A program made the translations under genes and the position numbers. Of a DNA stretch of 64,000 bases, positions 53,506 through 63,190 are shown in pieces (position 1 is the stretch's first letter; every line of letters starts with the position of its first letter). The stretch covers positions 3,551,977 through 3,615,976 of the forward strand of contig NZ_CP085344.1 of NCBI RefSeq assembly GCF_020618415.1, given 5' to 3'. The DNA comes from Cupriavidus sp. MP-37 (GTDB lineage: Bacteria; Pseudomonadota; Gammaproteobacteria; Burkholderiales; Burkholderiaceae). A model generated the notes under the pieces. It was not told the origin of the DNA and did not search any database. It worked only from the letters and a program-made list of their open reading frames with translations.

Positions 53506-54096
53506 TCAGTTGGCGCCGCCGCGCAGCAGGCAGTCGCGCAGCAGCGGCATGCCATCGGCGAGTCCCGCGCCGTTGCACTCCACCGCCACCTTCTGGCCGC
53601 GCCGCACCATGGTGGCGCGCGCTTCCACTTCACACTCGCGCCCGGCCGGGCCGCAGATCTGGCGCGGCAGCAGCAGCGCGCGCACATTGGCGCCGGGGTC
53701 GTTGGTGCGGATGTCGACAAAGACCTGCTCGCCGTCGCGGCGGATGCCGCTGGCCACGCCTTCGACGATCAGGTACTGGTTCAGGTAGCGCCGGTCGGCT
53801 TGCGCGGGATTGTCGCGGTACGCATTCAGCAGCGCGTCGGCCTGCAGCTGCGGCAGGCGGTCGGCGGGGCGCTGCGGGTCGATGCTGATCGGGTCCAGCG
53901 TGCCGTTGTGCGGCACGCCGCGCACGTCGCTGGCCGCGGCCTGCACGTCGGCCTGCGCGTCGGCCTGCGCGTCGGCCTGCGCCTCGGGTGCCGCGCCGCC
54001 AACATCGTCGCGTCGGTCATTGCCGGCAAACCACAACATGCCAAGGACAGCCATGGCGACGATGGCAATGAGGATCTGCTGGGTACGGTTCAACAT
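53506..54096 (-). CDS. Membrane-anchored OB-fold (tRNA_anti-like) protein
   Basis: A 196-residue protein with an N-terminal anchor (IAIVAMAVLGMLWFAG), an acidic linker with tandem AQAD units at about 40-52, and a C-terminal domain (YLIVEGVASGIRRDGEQVFVDI) that fits the tRNA_anti-like OB fold, a small beta-barrel found in exported proteins of unknown function. Two cysteine pairs in the domain (CGPAGREC and CNG..DC) suggest a disulfide-stabilised periplasmic fold. The repeat is also visible at DNA level as 12-base units near 53950-53985. Function unknown. Confidence 0.55.
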   Translation of the reverse strand: MLNRTQQILIAIVAMAVLGMLWFAGNDRRDDVGGAAPEAQADAQADAQADVQAAASDVRGVPHNGTLDPISIDPQRPADRLPQLQADALLNAYRDNPAQADRRYLNQYLIVEGVASGIRRDGEQVFVDIRTNDPGANVRALLLPRQICGPAGRECEVEARATMVRRGQKVAVECNGAGLADGMPLLRDCLLRGGAN

Positions 54097-54132
54097 CGGG
54101 AAGGTCCTGCGTCAGTGAAAGCGAAAGGCGGA

Positions 54133-55377
54133 TTATGCGCCCTGCCTGCCGCAAAAGCGCCCGATCGCCGCGACGGCATGGTCGACGCCGCGCTCGGCCG
54201 CCACCGCTCGGCCCAGCGTGGCGGCGCGTGCGCGCGTGGCGGGCTGCTCGGTGAAGGCGATCATCGCCGCCAGCCGCGGCGCATCGATCTTGTGCCCAGG
54301 GACATGCCGCGGCGCCACGCCCAGTGCCGCCAGCCGGCCCGCCCAGAAAAACTGGTCGCCCGCAAACGGCAGCACGATCGACGGCACGCCGGCCGCCGCC
54401 GCCGCATGCGTGGTCCCTGCCCCGCCATGGTGGATGGCCGCGGCCACGCGCGGCAGCAGCCAGTCATGCGGCGTCGCGCCCACCACGTGGAAGTTGGCCG
54501 GCAACGCCGCCACGTCGATGCCGCTCCAGCCCGGATAGAACAACGCGCGCCGGCCATCGACCGCCTGCACCAGCGCCGACACCACCTTGTGCCGGTCAAA
54601 GCCCGCCATGCTGCCGAAACCGATATAGAGCGGCGCCTCGCCCGCCGCGAGGAAGTCGCGCAGCGGCGCATCCGGCTGCCAGTCCGGCTGCGGCGGCAGG
54701 GTCCAGGCGCCGGTCACCAGCCAGTCGCCATGCCAGTCCCGCGGACGCGGCACCAGCTGCGGCGACATCGCATACAGCGTCGGAAACGCCGGCCACATCG
54801 CCTTGCGCGCCGGCACGCCGAACAGCCGCGACCGCGCCGCATTGGTCGCGTTGCGGAACATCCGCCACAGCACGAAGTTGATCAGGTGATGGCTGGCGCG
54901 GTTGGCCCACCCCGGCATCCTCACCGGCGGCAGCAGCGCCGACGGAAACGCCCGCGTCGGCGAGATCGGGAACATGCCCGCCCCGATCACCGGCTTGCCG
55001 AGCTGCTCGCCCACTGACAGCGCCACATACGCCGTCAGCCCCGAGAATACGATGCCATCCGCATCGCGCGCCGCCTGCGCCAGCTGCGCCATCCACGCCT
55101 CGGTGTTGTCCGCGGCAATGTGCCCGAACGCGCGCGTGGCCTCGGCCACGTTGCCGCCCTCGGTCATCAGCTTGTGCAGCGCGCCGCCCGGCGCCAGCGT
55201 CTGCTGGATATCGCCCGCCATGGGCTCGAACGGGATGCCGTGCTCCGCCGCCAGCGGCGCCGCCGAGCGTTCGCCGAGCATCAGCACGTCGTGGCCGGCT
55301 TCACGCAAGCCCAGGGCCAGGGCGACGATGGGGCGGCAGTCGCCCTGGGTGCCGAAGGTGATGAGGGTCAGGCGCAT
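54133..55377 (-). CDS. UGT-type glycosyltransferase
   Basis: A 414-residue GT-B glycosyltransferase of the GT28/GT1 type. The N-terminal domain begins LTLITFGTQGDCRPIVALAL, as in sterol glucosyltransferases and MurG-like enzymes, and the C-terminal nucleotide-sugar domain has HHGGAGTTHAAAAAGVPSI followed by PFAGDQFFWAGRLAALG, the UDP-sugar-binding signature. Acceptors of this bacterial group include lipids, rhamnolipid precursors and macrolides; none can be assigned. It stands alone, downstream of mnmE on the same strand by 78 bases. Confidence 0.8.
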   Translation of the reverse strand: MRLTLITFGTQGDCRPIVALALGLREAGHDVLMLGERSAAPLAAEHGIPFEPMAGDIQQTLAPGGALHKLMTEGGNVAEATRAFGHIAADNTEAWMAQLAQAARDADGIVFSGLTAYVALSVGEQLGKPVIGAGMFPISPTRAFPSALLPPVRMPGWANRASHHLINFVLWRMFRNATNAARSRLFGVPARKAMWPAFPTLYAMSPQLVPRPRDWHGDWLVTGAWTLPPQPDWQPDAPLRDFLAAGEAPLYIGFGSMAGFDRHKVVSALVQAVDGRRALFYPGWSGIDVAALPANFHVVGATPHDWLLPRVAAAIHHGGAGTTHAAAAAGVPSIVLPFAGDQFFWAGRLAALGVAPRHVPGHKIDAPRLAAMIAFTEQPATRARAATLGRAVAAERGVDHAVAAIGRFCGRQGA

Positions 55378-55455
55378 GGAGGTCGTCGCGAGGTGGGTCG
55401 GGTCAAGGCTCTGCCGCGTGCGCGGAGCCGTTGTGCCCCGCCGGCTCGGCCCGCC

Positions 55456-56883
55456 CTACTTCCCAATACAAAACCGCGTAAAAATCGTCCCCAGCAAATC
55501 ATCGCTGGTGAACTCCCCGGTAATGCTGTTCAGGTGCTCCTGCGCCAGCCGCAGTTCTTCCGCAAACAAGTCCAGCGCCTGCGCCTGGCGTTCGCTCTGG
55601 TCGGCGGCCACGTCGAGGTGCGATTGCGCCTGACGCAGCGCGGTCAGGTGCCGTTCGCGTGCGAGGAAGGTGCCTTCGTTGCCCGACTGCCAGCCGATCA
55701 GCCGCAGCAGTTCGCGGCGCAGCAGTTCGATGCCGGCGCCGGTGCGGGCCGAGATCCAGATCTCGGTCGGGTTGGGGCCGTTGGCGGCGACCACGTGCGG
55801 GCGGTTGCCGCCGAACATGACCTCGCCCACCGACGGGGCCTTGTCGATCTTGTTGACGATGCGCACGATCGGCGCGCCCGGCGGCAGCTGGCCGCTGAGC
55901 TTGTCGTCGATGGCGTCGTCGATCTCGGACAGGCCGTGGCGCAGGTAGTCGGTGGCGTCGACCAGGTGCAGCACGATGTCGGCGCGGCGGATGGCGTCCC
56001 AGGTGCGTTCGATGCCGATGCGCTCGACCTCGTCGGCGGCTTCGTCGCGCAGGCCGGCGGTGTCGATGATATGCAGCGGGATGCCGTCGATCTGGATGGT
56101 CTCGCGCACGCGGTCGCGCGTGGTGCCGGCAATCGGCGTGACGATGGCCAGCTCCGCGCCGGCCAGCGCGTTCAGCAGCGACGACTTCCCCACGTTGGGC
56201 TGGCCCGCCAGCACCACCGACAGCCCTTCGCGCAGCAGCGCGCCCTGGCGCGCCTGCGCCAGCACCGCGCCCAGTTCATTGCGGATGGCGGCAAGCTGGC
56301 CGCGCGCGTCGGACTGCTCCAGGAAATCGATTTCTTCCTCGGGGAAATCCAGCGTCGCCTCGACCAGCATGCGCAGGTGGATGACCTTGTCCACCAGCTG
56401 GCGGATGGCGTTGGAAAATTCGCCCTCCATCGAGCGCGCGGCGGAGCGCGCCGCGGCCTCGGTGCTGGCCTCGATCAGGTCGGCCACGGCCTCGGCCTGG
56501 GCCAGGTCGAGCTTGTCGTTGAGGAAGGCGCGGCGCGTGAACTCGCCGGGCTCGGCCAGGCGCAGGCCGATGCCGTCGCCGGCCTGCAGGCAGCGCGTCA
56601 GCAGCATCTGCATCACCACCGGGCCGCCGTGGCCCTGCAGCTCCAGCACTTCCTCGCCGGTATAGGAATTGGGCGCGGGGAAATACAGCGCCAGGCCATG
56701 GTCGATGACCTTGCCGTTGCCGTCGAGAAACGGCAGGTAGGTGGCGTGGCGCGGCTTCAGGGCCTGGCCGCAGACGGCGCGCATCACGGGGCCGACATCG
56801 GGGCCGGACACGCGCACCACGCCGATGCCGCCGCGGCCGGGCGCGGTGGCGATGGCGGCAATGGGAAGCTGGGGAGCAGTCAT
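55456..56883 (-). CDS. mnmE: tRNA uridine-5-carboxymethylaminomethyl modification GTPase MnmE
   Basis: MnmE works with MnmG to modify the wobble uridine of certain tRNAs. The 475-residue protein has the N-terminal tetrahydrofolate-binding domain ([15 protein letters not shown]), a helical domain, the inserted G domain with GQPNVGKSS (G1), TRD (G2 region), DTAGLRDE (G3) and NKID (G4), and the invariant C-terminal CIGK with its catalytic cysteine. The length is normal (E. coli 454). ATG 56883 begins [16 protein letters not shown], the usual start. Its position between yidC and other genes near the origin is widely conserved. Confidence 0.96.
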   Translation of the reverse strand: MTAPQLPIAAIATAPGRGGIGVVRVSGPDVGPVMRAVCGQALKPRHATYLPFLDGNGKVIDHGLALYFPAPNSYTGEEVLELQGHGGPVVMQMLLTRCLQAGDGIGLRLAEPGEFTRRAFLNDKLDLAQAEAVADLIEASTEAAARSAARSMEGEFSNAIRQLVDKVIHLRMLVEATLDFPEEEIDFLEQSDARGQLAAIRNELGAVLAQARQGALLREGLSVVLAGQPNVGKSSLLNALAGAELAIVTPIAGTTRDRVRETIQIDGIPLHIIDTAGLRDEAADEVERIGIERTWDAIRRADIVLHLVDATDYLRHGLSEIDDAIDDKLSGQLPPGAPIVRIVNKIDKAPSVGEVMFGGNRPHVVAANGPNPTEIWISARTGAGIELLRRELLRLIGWQSGNEGTFLARERHLTALRQAQSHLDVAADQSERQAQALDLFAEELRLAQEHLNSITGEFTSDDLLGTIFTRFCIGK

Positions 56884-56962
56884 GGCGGTATTGTCGCAGA
56901 TCGGGTGCGCGGGTGCGGTTGGCGTGGCACCTGTGGACGGGCCGCCATGGCTGGCGGAGCGG

Positions 56963-57793
56963 TCAGCTGGCGCCGGGCAGCGGCGGCGCCGCATCGTCCG
57001 GCATCGCCTGCACCGCCAGGCACTCGGCCATCAGGCGCCGCGCGACGATGCCGTCGACCATACGCCCCAGCCGGGCCTGCCGTTTGACCAGCTTGCGATG
57101 CAGGCGCCTGGTATAGCGCGCCGGCAATACCGGCGCCAGGGCCTCGATCGCATAGCGCAGCCGCTTGCCGGCGATGCGCTGCGCGTGCACCGCGACGGGA
57201 TCGCCCTCGCGCGCGCTTCTGGCCAGCGCCCGCAGCTGCTTGCGGCCGCGGCGCACGCGCTGGCGCGCAAAGGGCGCGAGGCGTGCGCCATCGTTGCGGG
57301 CGCGGGCGGCAAGATGCGCCAGGTGCGCCAGGTCGCGATGCAGCGCGGGCAGCGGCCAGTCGCGGTAGGCGGCCAGCGCCGCCAGCATCGCTTCGCGCGC
57401 GGCGTCTCGGCGCTGCCGGGCGGTGCCGGCGATAGCGGCCAGTATTGTGTCGTGCGGCTCCAGTTCGCGGGCCGGTTCGATGGTCTCTGCCAGCAAGACG
57501 TCCCAGTCGCGGACTTCGCTGGTGGCGCGCGCCAGCGTGCGCAGGTCGCGCTTCCAGCGGTCGCGCTCCTGCCGCGGCAAGGCCGGGCCCATGGCCCACA
57601 CCACCGCGCGCGCCTGGCGCAGCGCGATGCGCAGCTGGTGCAGGTCTTCCGGGTCGTCGCGGTGCTGCAACTGATCCAGGCACGCGTCGATGCGCGCCAG
57701 GCTGGCTTGCGCCAGCGCGGCAAAGGCAGCGGCGGGCCGCGTCTTGCGGCGCAGCCTGGGGGAATTGGCGTCGGCGTTCATGGCGGTCTGCAT
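56963..57793 (-). CDS. CHAD domain-containing protein
   Basis: A 276-residue, strongly basic all-helical protein of the CHAD family, which binds inorganic polyphosphate. Conserved basic/histidine positions of the two four-helix bundles are seen in [18 protein letters not shown] and [18 protein letters not shown] second in-frame ATG at 57781 would shorten the protein by four residues and no ribosome site decides between them. It ends 79 bases before mnmE on the same strand. CHAD proteins are common on polyhydroxyalkanoate or polyphosphate granules, fitting a Cupriavidus-like host. Confidence 0.78.
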   Translation of the reverse strand: MQTAMNADANSPRLRRKTRPAAAFAALAQASLARIDACLDQLQHRDDPEDLHQLRIALRQARAVVWAMGPALPRQERDRWKRDLRTLARATSEVRDWDVLLAETIEPARELEPHDTILAAIAGTARQRRDAAREAMLAALAAYRDWPLPALHRDLAHLAHLAARARNDGARLAPFARQRVRRGRKQLRALARSAREGDPVAVHAQRIAGKRLRYAIEALAPVLPARYTRRLHRKLVKRQARLGRMVDGIVARRLMAECLAVQAMPDDAAPPLPGAS

Positions 57794-57959
57794 GCGGTCA
57801 GGCGCGCACGCGGGACGCAGATGCCTTCAGTGTAGGCGACAGCACGCGCCTGGGTGGCATGCGGCGGCAACGCCGCTTCCACTCGGTTGACAGGCCGCGG
57901 CCTTCACGCTGGAATGCGCAGATCCGCCAGGACCAGTGCCCTGACCCACGAGGAACGCC

Positions 57960-58397
57960 ATGACTACCGAACAGGAACGGCTGCTGCTGCGCGACACCAT
58001 CGAGGCCGGCTTCCGCCAGGCCGCCTTCGTCAACGACGTCGGCATTGCGCTGGCGGACTGCGGGCCCGGCTGGTGCGAGTCCACGCTGGCGATCACGGCG
58101 CGCCACCTGCAGCATGGCGGCATCGTGCACGCGGGCGTGCAGGCCACCATGGCCGACCACACCGCCGGCGCGGCGGCATCGACCATCCTGGAAGCCGGCC
58201 AGCACGTGGTCACCGCGGAGTTCAAGATCAACTTGCTGCGCGCCGTGCGCAGCGAACGGCTGCGCTGCCGCGCCGACGTGCTCAAGTCCGGCCGTTCCAT
58301 CATCGTGGTCGAGGCCGACGTGTTCGCCGACGTCCATGGCGAATCCGTGCTGGTCAGCCGGCTCAACGCGACCATGAGCGTGCTCGACCTGGCCTGA
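57960..58397 (+). CDS. PaaI-family hotdog thioesterase
   Basis: A 145-residue hotdog thioesterase, unrelated in close detail to the copy at 19.8 kb but of the same PaaI class. The central motif HLQHGGIVHAGVQATMADHTAG carries the HGG turn and the catalytic Asp, and FKINLLRAV forms the next strand. ACGAGGAACGCC precedes ATG 57960. It hydrolyses an unknown acyl-CoA. It is a single gene facing the tam gene. Confidence 0.8.
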   Translation: MTTEQERLLLRDTIEAGFRQAAFVNDVGIALADCGPGWCESTLAITARHLQHGGIVHAGVQATMADHTAGAAASTILEAGQHVVTAEFKINLLRAVRSERLRCRADVLKSGRSIIVVEADVFADVHGESVLVSRLNATMSVLDLA

Positions 58398-58535
58398 CAT
58401 CTTTCCTCTTCAATGCGAAAGGAAGCCATCGCGCCGCACTGGCCGCCGGCGGGCGCGACAACGGCGCGCCGGGCCTCCGCCCGCATTACCGAGGCGGTGT
58501 GCCACAAGCCCGCCTGACAACCCTTCAGCGCGGCC

Positions 58536-59306
58536 TCAGCGCGTCGCCACGATAAACAGCCGCGGGAACGGCAGCAGCACCGAGCCATCCGGCAGCGCCG
58601 GATACGCGTTGGCGATCTCGGTCTGGTAGCGGGCCAGGTAGGCGGCCCGCTCGGCCTCGTCCAGCGGCTGCAGGAACGGACGCAGGCCGCTGCCCTTGAA
58701 CCACTCCACCACCGCGGCCGGGCCGCCGGCGAGCGGATGGTGGTAGGTGGTCAGCCACACGTCCACGCGCTGGCACAGCGGGCGCAGCAGCTCGTAGTAC
58801 CAGCGCGCCGGCGCGCGTTCGGCGCGGGCCTTGCTGGCCCCGGCCAGCTTGTCGGCCCACGGGCCTTCCGCCGCCACCCGGCGCATCAGCTGGTGCGCGG
58901 GTTCTTCGAGGTTGTCCGGCATCTGCACGGCAAGCGTGCCGCCCTGGGAAAGCTTCGAGACGAGTTCGGGAAACAGGCGGCCGTGGTCGGGCAGCCACTG
59001 CAGCACGGCGTTCGCCAGGATCACGTCGTACGGGCCGGCATCGTCCCAGGCGCCGATATCGGCCACGCGGAACTGCACGTCGGGCAGGCGCTTGCGCGCG
59101 GCGTCGATCATGTCCTGCGAACTGTCCAGCCCGGTCACCGACGCACCGGCGTAGCGCGCCAGCAGCACCTCGGTGGAATTGCCCGGCCCGCAGCCGATAT
59201 CCACCGCGCTGCGCGCGATCTCGTTGGGAATGGCAGCCACCAGGTCACGGACCGGGCGGGTGCGTTCGTCTTCGAAGGCGACGTATTGGTGGGCGGACCA
59301 GCTCAT
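58536..59306 (-). CDS. tam: Trans-aconitate 2-methyltransferase
   Basis: Tam methylates trans-aconitate, a spontaneous toxic by-product of the citric acid cycle, using S-adenosylmethionine. The 256-residue protein starts MSWSAHQYVAFEDERTRP, a Tam hallmark, and carries the SAM-binding motif DIGCGPGNSTEVL at about 35-47, QMPDNLEEPAH and the C-terminal YPALPDGSVLLPFPRLFIVA. Length equals that of E. coli Tam (252). ATG 59306 has GGAGACCC upstream. Not adjacent to aconitase genes in this window. Confidence 0.9.
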   Translation of the reverse strand: MSWSAHQYVAFEDERTRPVRDLVAAIPNEIARSAVDIGCGPGNSTEVLLARYAGASVTGLDSSQDMIDAARKRLPDVQFRVADIGAWDDAGPYDVILANAVLQWLPDHGRLFPELVSKLSQGGTLAVQMPDNLEEPAHQLMRRVAAEGPWADKLAGASKARAERAPARWYYELLRPLCQRVDVWLTTYHHPLAGGPAAVVEWFKGSGLRPFLQPLDEAERAAYLARYQTEIANAYPALPDGSVLLPFPRLFIVATR

Positions 59307-59395
59307 GGGGGTCTCCTGACGGCAAGGGCAGGCCAGTAGGATACGCCTGCCGCAGCCAACGGAGATCAGCCGCAGCCAACGCCGCGGGAACAAGG

Positions 59396-59530
59396 CTCCC
59401 CTCTCCCGCGCGCGGGAGAGGGGTGGGGGTGAGGGCCAGAGTTTCAACGGAGTTAAGTCCGTCGCTATTGCCAACGCCCGCCCTCACCCCCGGCCCCTCT
59501 CCCATTTCATGGGAGAGGGGAGCAAACCGC
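59396..59530 (+). repeat. Dispersed palindromic repeat, two inverted units
   Basis: Two units in opposite orientation (59396-59437 and 59480-59530) in the spacer between the tam start and the yidC terminator. The right unit has a shortened hairpin CCCATTTCATGGG in place of CCCGC..GCGGG. The rest of the 59307-59617 spacer holds only the yidC terminator and no gene. Confidence 0.75.
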
Positions 59531-59564
59531 GCGACAGCCCTGCGCCGTCAGCGATCGACCAAAC

Positions 59565-59591
59565 AAAAAGCCCGGCATCTCTGCCGGGCTT
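59565..59591 (-). terminator. Rho-independent terminator of the yidC operon
   Basis: A perfect 10-base stem AAGCCCGGCA/TGCCGGGCTT with a four-base loop lies 26 bases after the yidC stop, followed on the minus strand by a T run. It should end the rpmH-rnpA-yidD-yidC transcript. Confidence 0.88.
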
Positions 59592-59617
59592 CCCGATTAC
59601 CGCATCCTGCAACAGGC

Positions 59618-61288
59618 TCAGCTCTTGGCCACCACCGCGGCCTTGCCCTTGCCCAGCATCCGGTTGATCTGCCACTGCTGCGCGATCGACAGGATGTTGT
59701 TCACCACCCAGTACAGCACCAGGCCGGCCGGGAAGAAGAAGAACATCACCGAGAACACCAGCGGCATGATCATCATCACCTTGGCCTGCACCGGATCCGG
59801 CGGGGTCGGGTTCAGCTTGGTCTGCACGAACATCGACACGGCCATCACGATCGGCAGGATGTAGAACGGATCCGGCACCGACAGGTCATGGATCCAGCCC
59901 AGCCACGGCGCGCCGCGCATTTCCACCGACGACAGCAGCACCCAGTACAGCGCGATGAACACCGGGATCTGGATCACGATCGGCAGGCAGCCGCCGAGCG
60001 GGTTGACCTTCTCGGTGCGGTACAGCGCCATCATCTCCTGGTTCATCTTCTGCGGGTCGCTCTTGTAGCGCTCGCGGATCGACGTCATGCGCGGCTGCAG
60101 GTCCTTCATCTTGCCCATGGACTTGTAGCTTGCCGCCGACAGCGGGAAGAACACCAGCTTGATCAGCACCGTCAGCGCGATGATCGACCAGCCCCAGTTG
60201 CCGAGGAAGCCGTGCAGCTTCTCCAGCAGCCAGAACAGCGGCTTGGCCAGGATGGTCAGCCAGCCGTAGTCCTTCACCAGCTCCAGGCCCGGGGCGATCT
60301 TCTCGAGCATGTGCTCTTCCTGCGGGCCGGCGAACAGGCGCGCATCGGTGCTGACCGTCGCGCCCGGGGCCAGTTCGCCCAGCGGCTGCTGCACGCCCAC
60401 GCGGTACAGGTGCGGATCGATCTGCTGCACGTAGAAGCTGCGCTCCTTGCCGGTCTGCGGAATCCACGCCGAGGCAAAGTAGTGCTGCACCATCGCCACC
60501 CAGCCGTTGTTGGCGGCGGCCGGCACGGTGGCCTTGCCCTTGGCGATGTCTTCGAAGTCGATCTTGTGGTACTTGTCGGCGTCGGTGTAGACCGCCGGAC
60601 CGGTGAAGGTGCTGTAGAACTGCGATTGCTCGACCTTGCTGCCGTCGCGCGCCAGCTCCAGGTAAAGCGTCGGCGAGACCGGCGCGGTGCCCGCGTTGGT
60701 CACGTCGAACTTGCTGTCGACCACGTAGCTGCCCTTGCGGAAGGTGTAGGTCTTGACCAGCTTCACGCCGCTCTTCTCGGCGCTCAGCACCACCTGCAGC
60801 TGCTCGGCGCCGTCCAGCGCGCGCGGGCCCGGGGCCGCGGTGAACAGCGTGGTGTGGTTGGGCAGGTCGCCGCCGATCAGGCCCGAGCGGGCCATGTAGG
60901 TGCGCACGTTGTCGCGCTCGAACAGCACCACCGGCTTGCCGTCCTTCTCATGCTCCTTGAGCAGCTCCAGGCGCGACACGATGCCGCCGGCGGTGTCGAT
61001 CTCGGCGCGCACCGTGTCGGTGGTCACCACGATCTTCTCGCCGGTGGGCTGGGCCGCGGCCTGCGGCGAGGCGCCCGCGGCCGGCGCGGCTGCGCCAGGC
61101 TGGACGTTGGCCTTGGGCACGTCGCCCTGCGCGGCCGCGCCGCTGGCGGCCGGCGCCGAAGCGGCCTGCTGCTGCGTCGTGCTCGGGAAGAACATCGACG
61201 CATGGCCGTTGGCGCGCTGCCAGTTGTCGTAGAGCAGCACGAGGGACATCGAGAAGATGACCCAGAGGATGGTGCGTTTGATATCCAT
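59618..61288 (-). CDS. yidC: Membrane protein insertase YidC
   Basis: The inner-membrane insertase that folds and inserts membrane proteins alone or with SecYEG. The 556-residue protein has an N-terminal anchor ([20 protein letters not shown]), a linker, a large periplasmic beta domain and a C-terminal 60KD_IMP region with five helices, including [19 protein letters not shown] and [20 protein letters not shown]. The length matches the Burkholderiaceae proteins. It follows yidD by 21 bases in the conserved rpmH-rnpA-yidD-yidC order. Confidence 0.97.
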   Translation of the reverse strand: MDIKRTILWVIFSMSLVLLYDNWQRANGHASMFFPSTTQQQAASAPAASGAAAQGDVPKANVQPGAAAPAAGASPQAAAQPTGEKIVVTTDTVRAEIDTAGGIVSRLELLKEHEKDGKPVVLFERDNVRTYMARSGLIGGDLPNHTTLFTAAPGPRALDGAEQLQVVLSAEKSGVKLVKTYTFRKGSYVVDSKFDVTNAGTAPVSPTLYLELARDGSKVEQSQFYSTFTGPAVYTDADKYHKIDFEDIAKGKATVPAAANNGWVAMVQHYFASAWIPQTGKERSFYVQQIDPHLYRVGVQQPLGELAPGATVSTDARLFAGPQEEHMLEKIAPGLELVKDYGWLTILAKPLFWLLEKLHGFLGNWGWSIIALTVLIKLVFFPLSAASYKSMGKMKDLQPRMTSIRERYKSDPQKMNQEMMALYRTEKVNPLGGCLPIVIQIPVFIALYWVLLSSVEMRGAPWLGWIHDLSVPDPFYILPIVMAVSMFVQTKLNPTPPDPVQAKVMMIMPLVFSVMFFFFPAGLVLYWVVNNILSIAQQWQINRMLGKGKAAVVAKS

Positions 61289-61309
61289 GTCTGGCTGTGG
61301 TCGGAAAAA

Positions 61310-61591
61310 TCAGGGTCTGGGCAGACGGATTGCCACGGGCGCATGGCCTGTGGCGGCATGGACTGGCGTGTCAGCTTCCGTGCCCGGCACGGGATCATAC
61401 CCGCCTTGCGCGAAAGGATGGCAGCGGCACAGCCGGCAGGCGGCCATCCAGCTGCCGTGCGCGGCGCCATGATGGACGATGGCGTCGCGGGCGTAGTCGG
61501 AACAGGTCGGCAGGAAGCGGCACTGCGAGCCCAGGTAAGGGCTGAGGGCGATCTTGTAGACGCGCAGCAGGGCTAGCAGGATTCGCTTCAT
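61310..61591 (-). CDS. yidD: Membrane protein insertion efficiency factor YidD
   Basis: A 93-residue cysteine-containing protein that assists YidC. It shows the family pattern [27 protein letters not shown] and later [18 protein letters not shown], the segment with three conserved cysteines. A short Pro/Thr tail extends the normal 70-85 residues. It lies between rnpA and yidC, starting 11 bases after the rnpA stop. Confidence 0.95.
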   Translation of the reverse strand: MKRILLALLRVYKIALSPYLGSQCRFLPTCSDYARDAIVHHGAAHGSWMAACRLCRCHPFAQGGYDPVPGTEADTPVHAATGHAPVAIRLPRP

Positions 61592-61601
61592 GGCGGGGTG
61601 G

Positions 61602-62066
61602 TCAGGCTGGCTGGCCGGGTGGCTGGCTTTGCGAGGGGCTCGCCGCTGGCGCCGCGCTGGGCGGTGCCGGGGGCGAGGCAGGCGGCGCGGGTGGCGGCAG
61701 TGGCCTGGCCGCTACCTCGAGCAGGCTGGCGATTTCCGCCGCGCATGCCCTTCGGACCGCCGCGCGCGTCGCAAATTCCGCGCGCGGAAACTTCGCTTGC
61801 AGGCGCAGCAGCACGTCGCGGCCCCCCAGTTGTTCGCGGCGCTGGCGGAACAGCTCGCGCGCCATGCGCTTCACCAGGTTGCGCTCGGCGGCGCGCGGCG
61901 CGAACTTCTTGCCCACCACCACGCCCAGGCGGCCTTCCGGCCGGTCGTTGGGGCGGACATAGAGCACGAAGTGGGTGCTGCGCCGCCGGGGCCGCAAAGC
62001 AAAAACGGATGAAAACTCATCCGTCTTTGTAAGCCTCGCGGCTTTGGGGAAGGCATGGGCTGACAC
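61602..62066 (-). CDS. rnpA: Ribonuclease P protein component
   Basis: RnpA is the protein subunit that helps the catalytic RNA trim tRNA precursors. The conserved core is present: [37 protein letters not shown] and [13 protein letters not shown]. The frame is open into rpmH, so the start must be downstream of it; GTG 62066, right before [11 protein letters not shown], gives 154 residues and fits the family, with GTG 62078 as an alternative. The C-terminal 30 residues are Pro/Ala/Ser-rich, longer than in E. coli (119 residues). Confidence 0.88.
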   Translation of the reverse strand: MSAHAFPKAARLTKTDEFSSVFALRPRRRSTHFVLYVRPNDRPEGRLGVVVGKKFAPRAAERNLVKRMARELFRQRREQLGGRDVLLRLQAKFPRAEFATRAAVRRACAAEIASLLEVAARPLPPPAPPASPPAPPSAAPAASPSQSQPPGQPA

Positions 62067-62238
62067 GCTGGGTGACACTGGCAAGCGCTGGCAAATAAGA
62101 CTGCTGGCGCAAAGCGGCGCCCTGCGGCAAGCTGCCGGCCGACCTGAAGCCGGGGCGGTGGGCGTTGACGGCCGCGCGGCATGGCTGCGGTACGCTGCAG
62201 CCGGCGCCGGGCGCGCCGTCAGGCCGGTCGCCCGGGCC

Positions 62239-62373
62239 TCAGATGGCCAGGCGCTTGCGGCCCTTGGCGCGGCGAGCGTTGATGACGGCACGGCCGCCGC
62301 GGGTCTTCATGCGCACGCGGAAACCGTGGGTACGCTTGCGGCGGGTAACGGAAGGTTGGTAGGTACGTTTCAT
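62239..62373 (-). CDS. rpmH: 50S ribosomal protein L34
   Basis: The complete 44-residue L34, starting [18 protein letters not shown] and ending KGRKRLAI, with the invariant RTHGFRxRM core. It is the first gene of the rnpA-yidD-yidC transcript and is divergent from dnaA. The spacer in between (62374-63190) carries the DnaA boxes described separately. Confidence 0.97.
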   Translation of the reverse strand: MKRTYQPSVTRRKRTHGFRVRMKTRGGRAVINARRAKGRKRLAI

Positions 62374-62714
62374 GTTGCACTCTCTGGTTGATCTTGGCTT
62401 GCCCGTCTCCGGCCGGTGCCGGGGTGCCGTGGCCGCCGCGTATGGTTCGCATGGGGCTGCCGCTTGCGAGGGAACTGCAGCGGCGGGTCCGACGATTCTG
62501 GTTCTGTCTTGCTGCCGGCCGTGCTTGCGCGTGTGCAGGTAGTGAAACCTGTCAGCGCGGACGGCACGAACAGGCCAGACCGGCGATGCGCATACGTGAT
62601 CCCCTGCCGCATCGCAGAACCCGCCATTTAAACGATTTTCCGCGGCGCTGTCAAGGTGACAGTCTGTGTGCGACGGCACAATCACCACACCGCGTTGCGG
62701 CCCCTGGTGCGCCA

Positions 62715-62910
62715 TTGTCCACAACAGCCAGTGGGTAACCGCTAGTGCCCCGAAGGCCATCTCCAGCCCACCCATCCACAGGCGAAGTCCCTGTTTTGCC
62801 TGAAATTTTGCCCCTTTCCACACCCCGGAAAGCCGCATCGCAGCAGGGGTTGTGCACACCAATCCACTGCATTTGCACAAGTTGTCCACAGACTTATCCT
62901 TTGTGGATAA
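62715..62910. other. oriC: Probable chromosome replication origin (oriC) with DnaA boxes
   Basis: In the 817-base rpmH-dnaA spacer, DnaA-box-like 9-mers occur at 62715-62723 (TTGTCCACA), 62772-62780 (CCATCCACA, weak), 62814-62822 (CTTTCCACA), 62882-62890 (TTGTCCACA), 62894-62902 (TTATCCTTT, weak) and, inverted, the consensus TTATCCACA at 62902-62910. The last three are crowded within 29 bases. Place and boxes fit a betaproteobacterial oriC next to dnaA. AT-richer patches near 62630-62650, 62790-62815 and 63170-63190 are possible unwinding sites. Confidence 0.7.
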
Positions 62911-62930
62911 CTCAGGGGCGGGGGTACAAT
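62901..62930 (+). promoter_or_regulatory. Candidate dnaA promoter overlapping a DnaA box
   Basis: TTGTGG (62901-62906), an 18-base spacer and TACAAT (62925-62930) make a plausible sigma-70 promoter about 260 bases before dnaA. The -35 region coincides with the inverted consensus DnaA box at 62902-62910, the arrangement expected for autorepression. Confidence 0.45.
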
Positions 62931-63066
62931 CCGGGTCCAAACACAACACGGGCTGCGTGGCGCAGGCGCAACCCGGGCCCCCACCGCGGCAACGCATGAC
63001 TTTACGCACGCCAGTGCGGCGAACCGGAAGGCTCGCTGGCGGCTGCATGGCATGCCGCGGAGGCCT

Positions 63067-63097
63067 CGACCATCAGTATTGATTCGCAATACGGTCG
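63067..63097 (+). other. Hairpin in the dnaA leader
   Basis: GTATTG (63076-63081) pairs with CAATAC (63087-63092) around ATTCG, and the flanking CGACC (63067-63071) and GGTCG (63093-63097) extend the stem with a four-base bulge. It lies about 100 bases before the dnaA start and could act in the mRNA leader or as a protein site. Confidence 0.4.
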
Positions 63098-63190
63098 GGG
63101 CGGTCCGGATGACGCGGCGCATACGCCGCCCGTGGCGTACCCGGGCTGCTGACAAGGCGGCCTCGGAGTGCGATTACTTAACAACAAACA

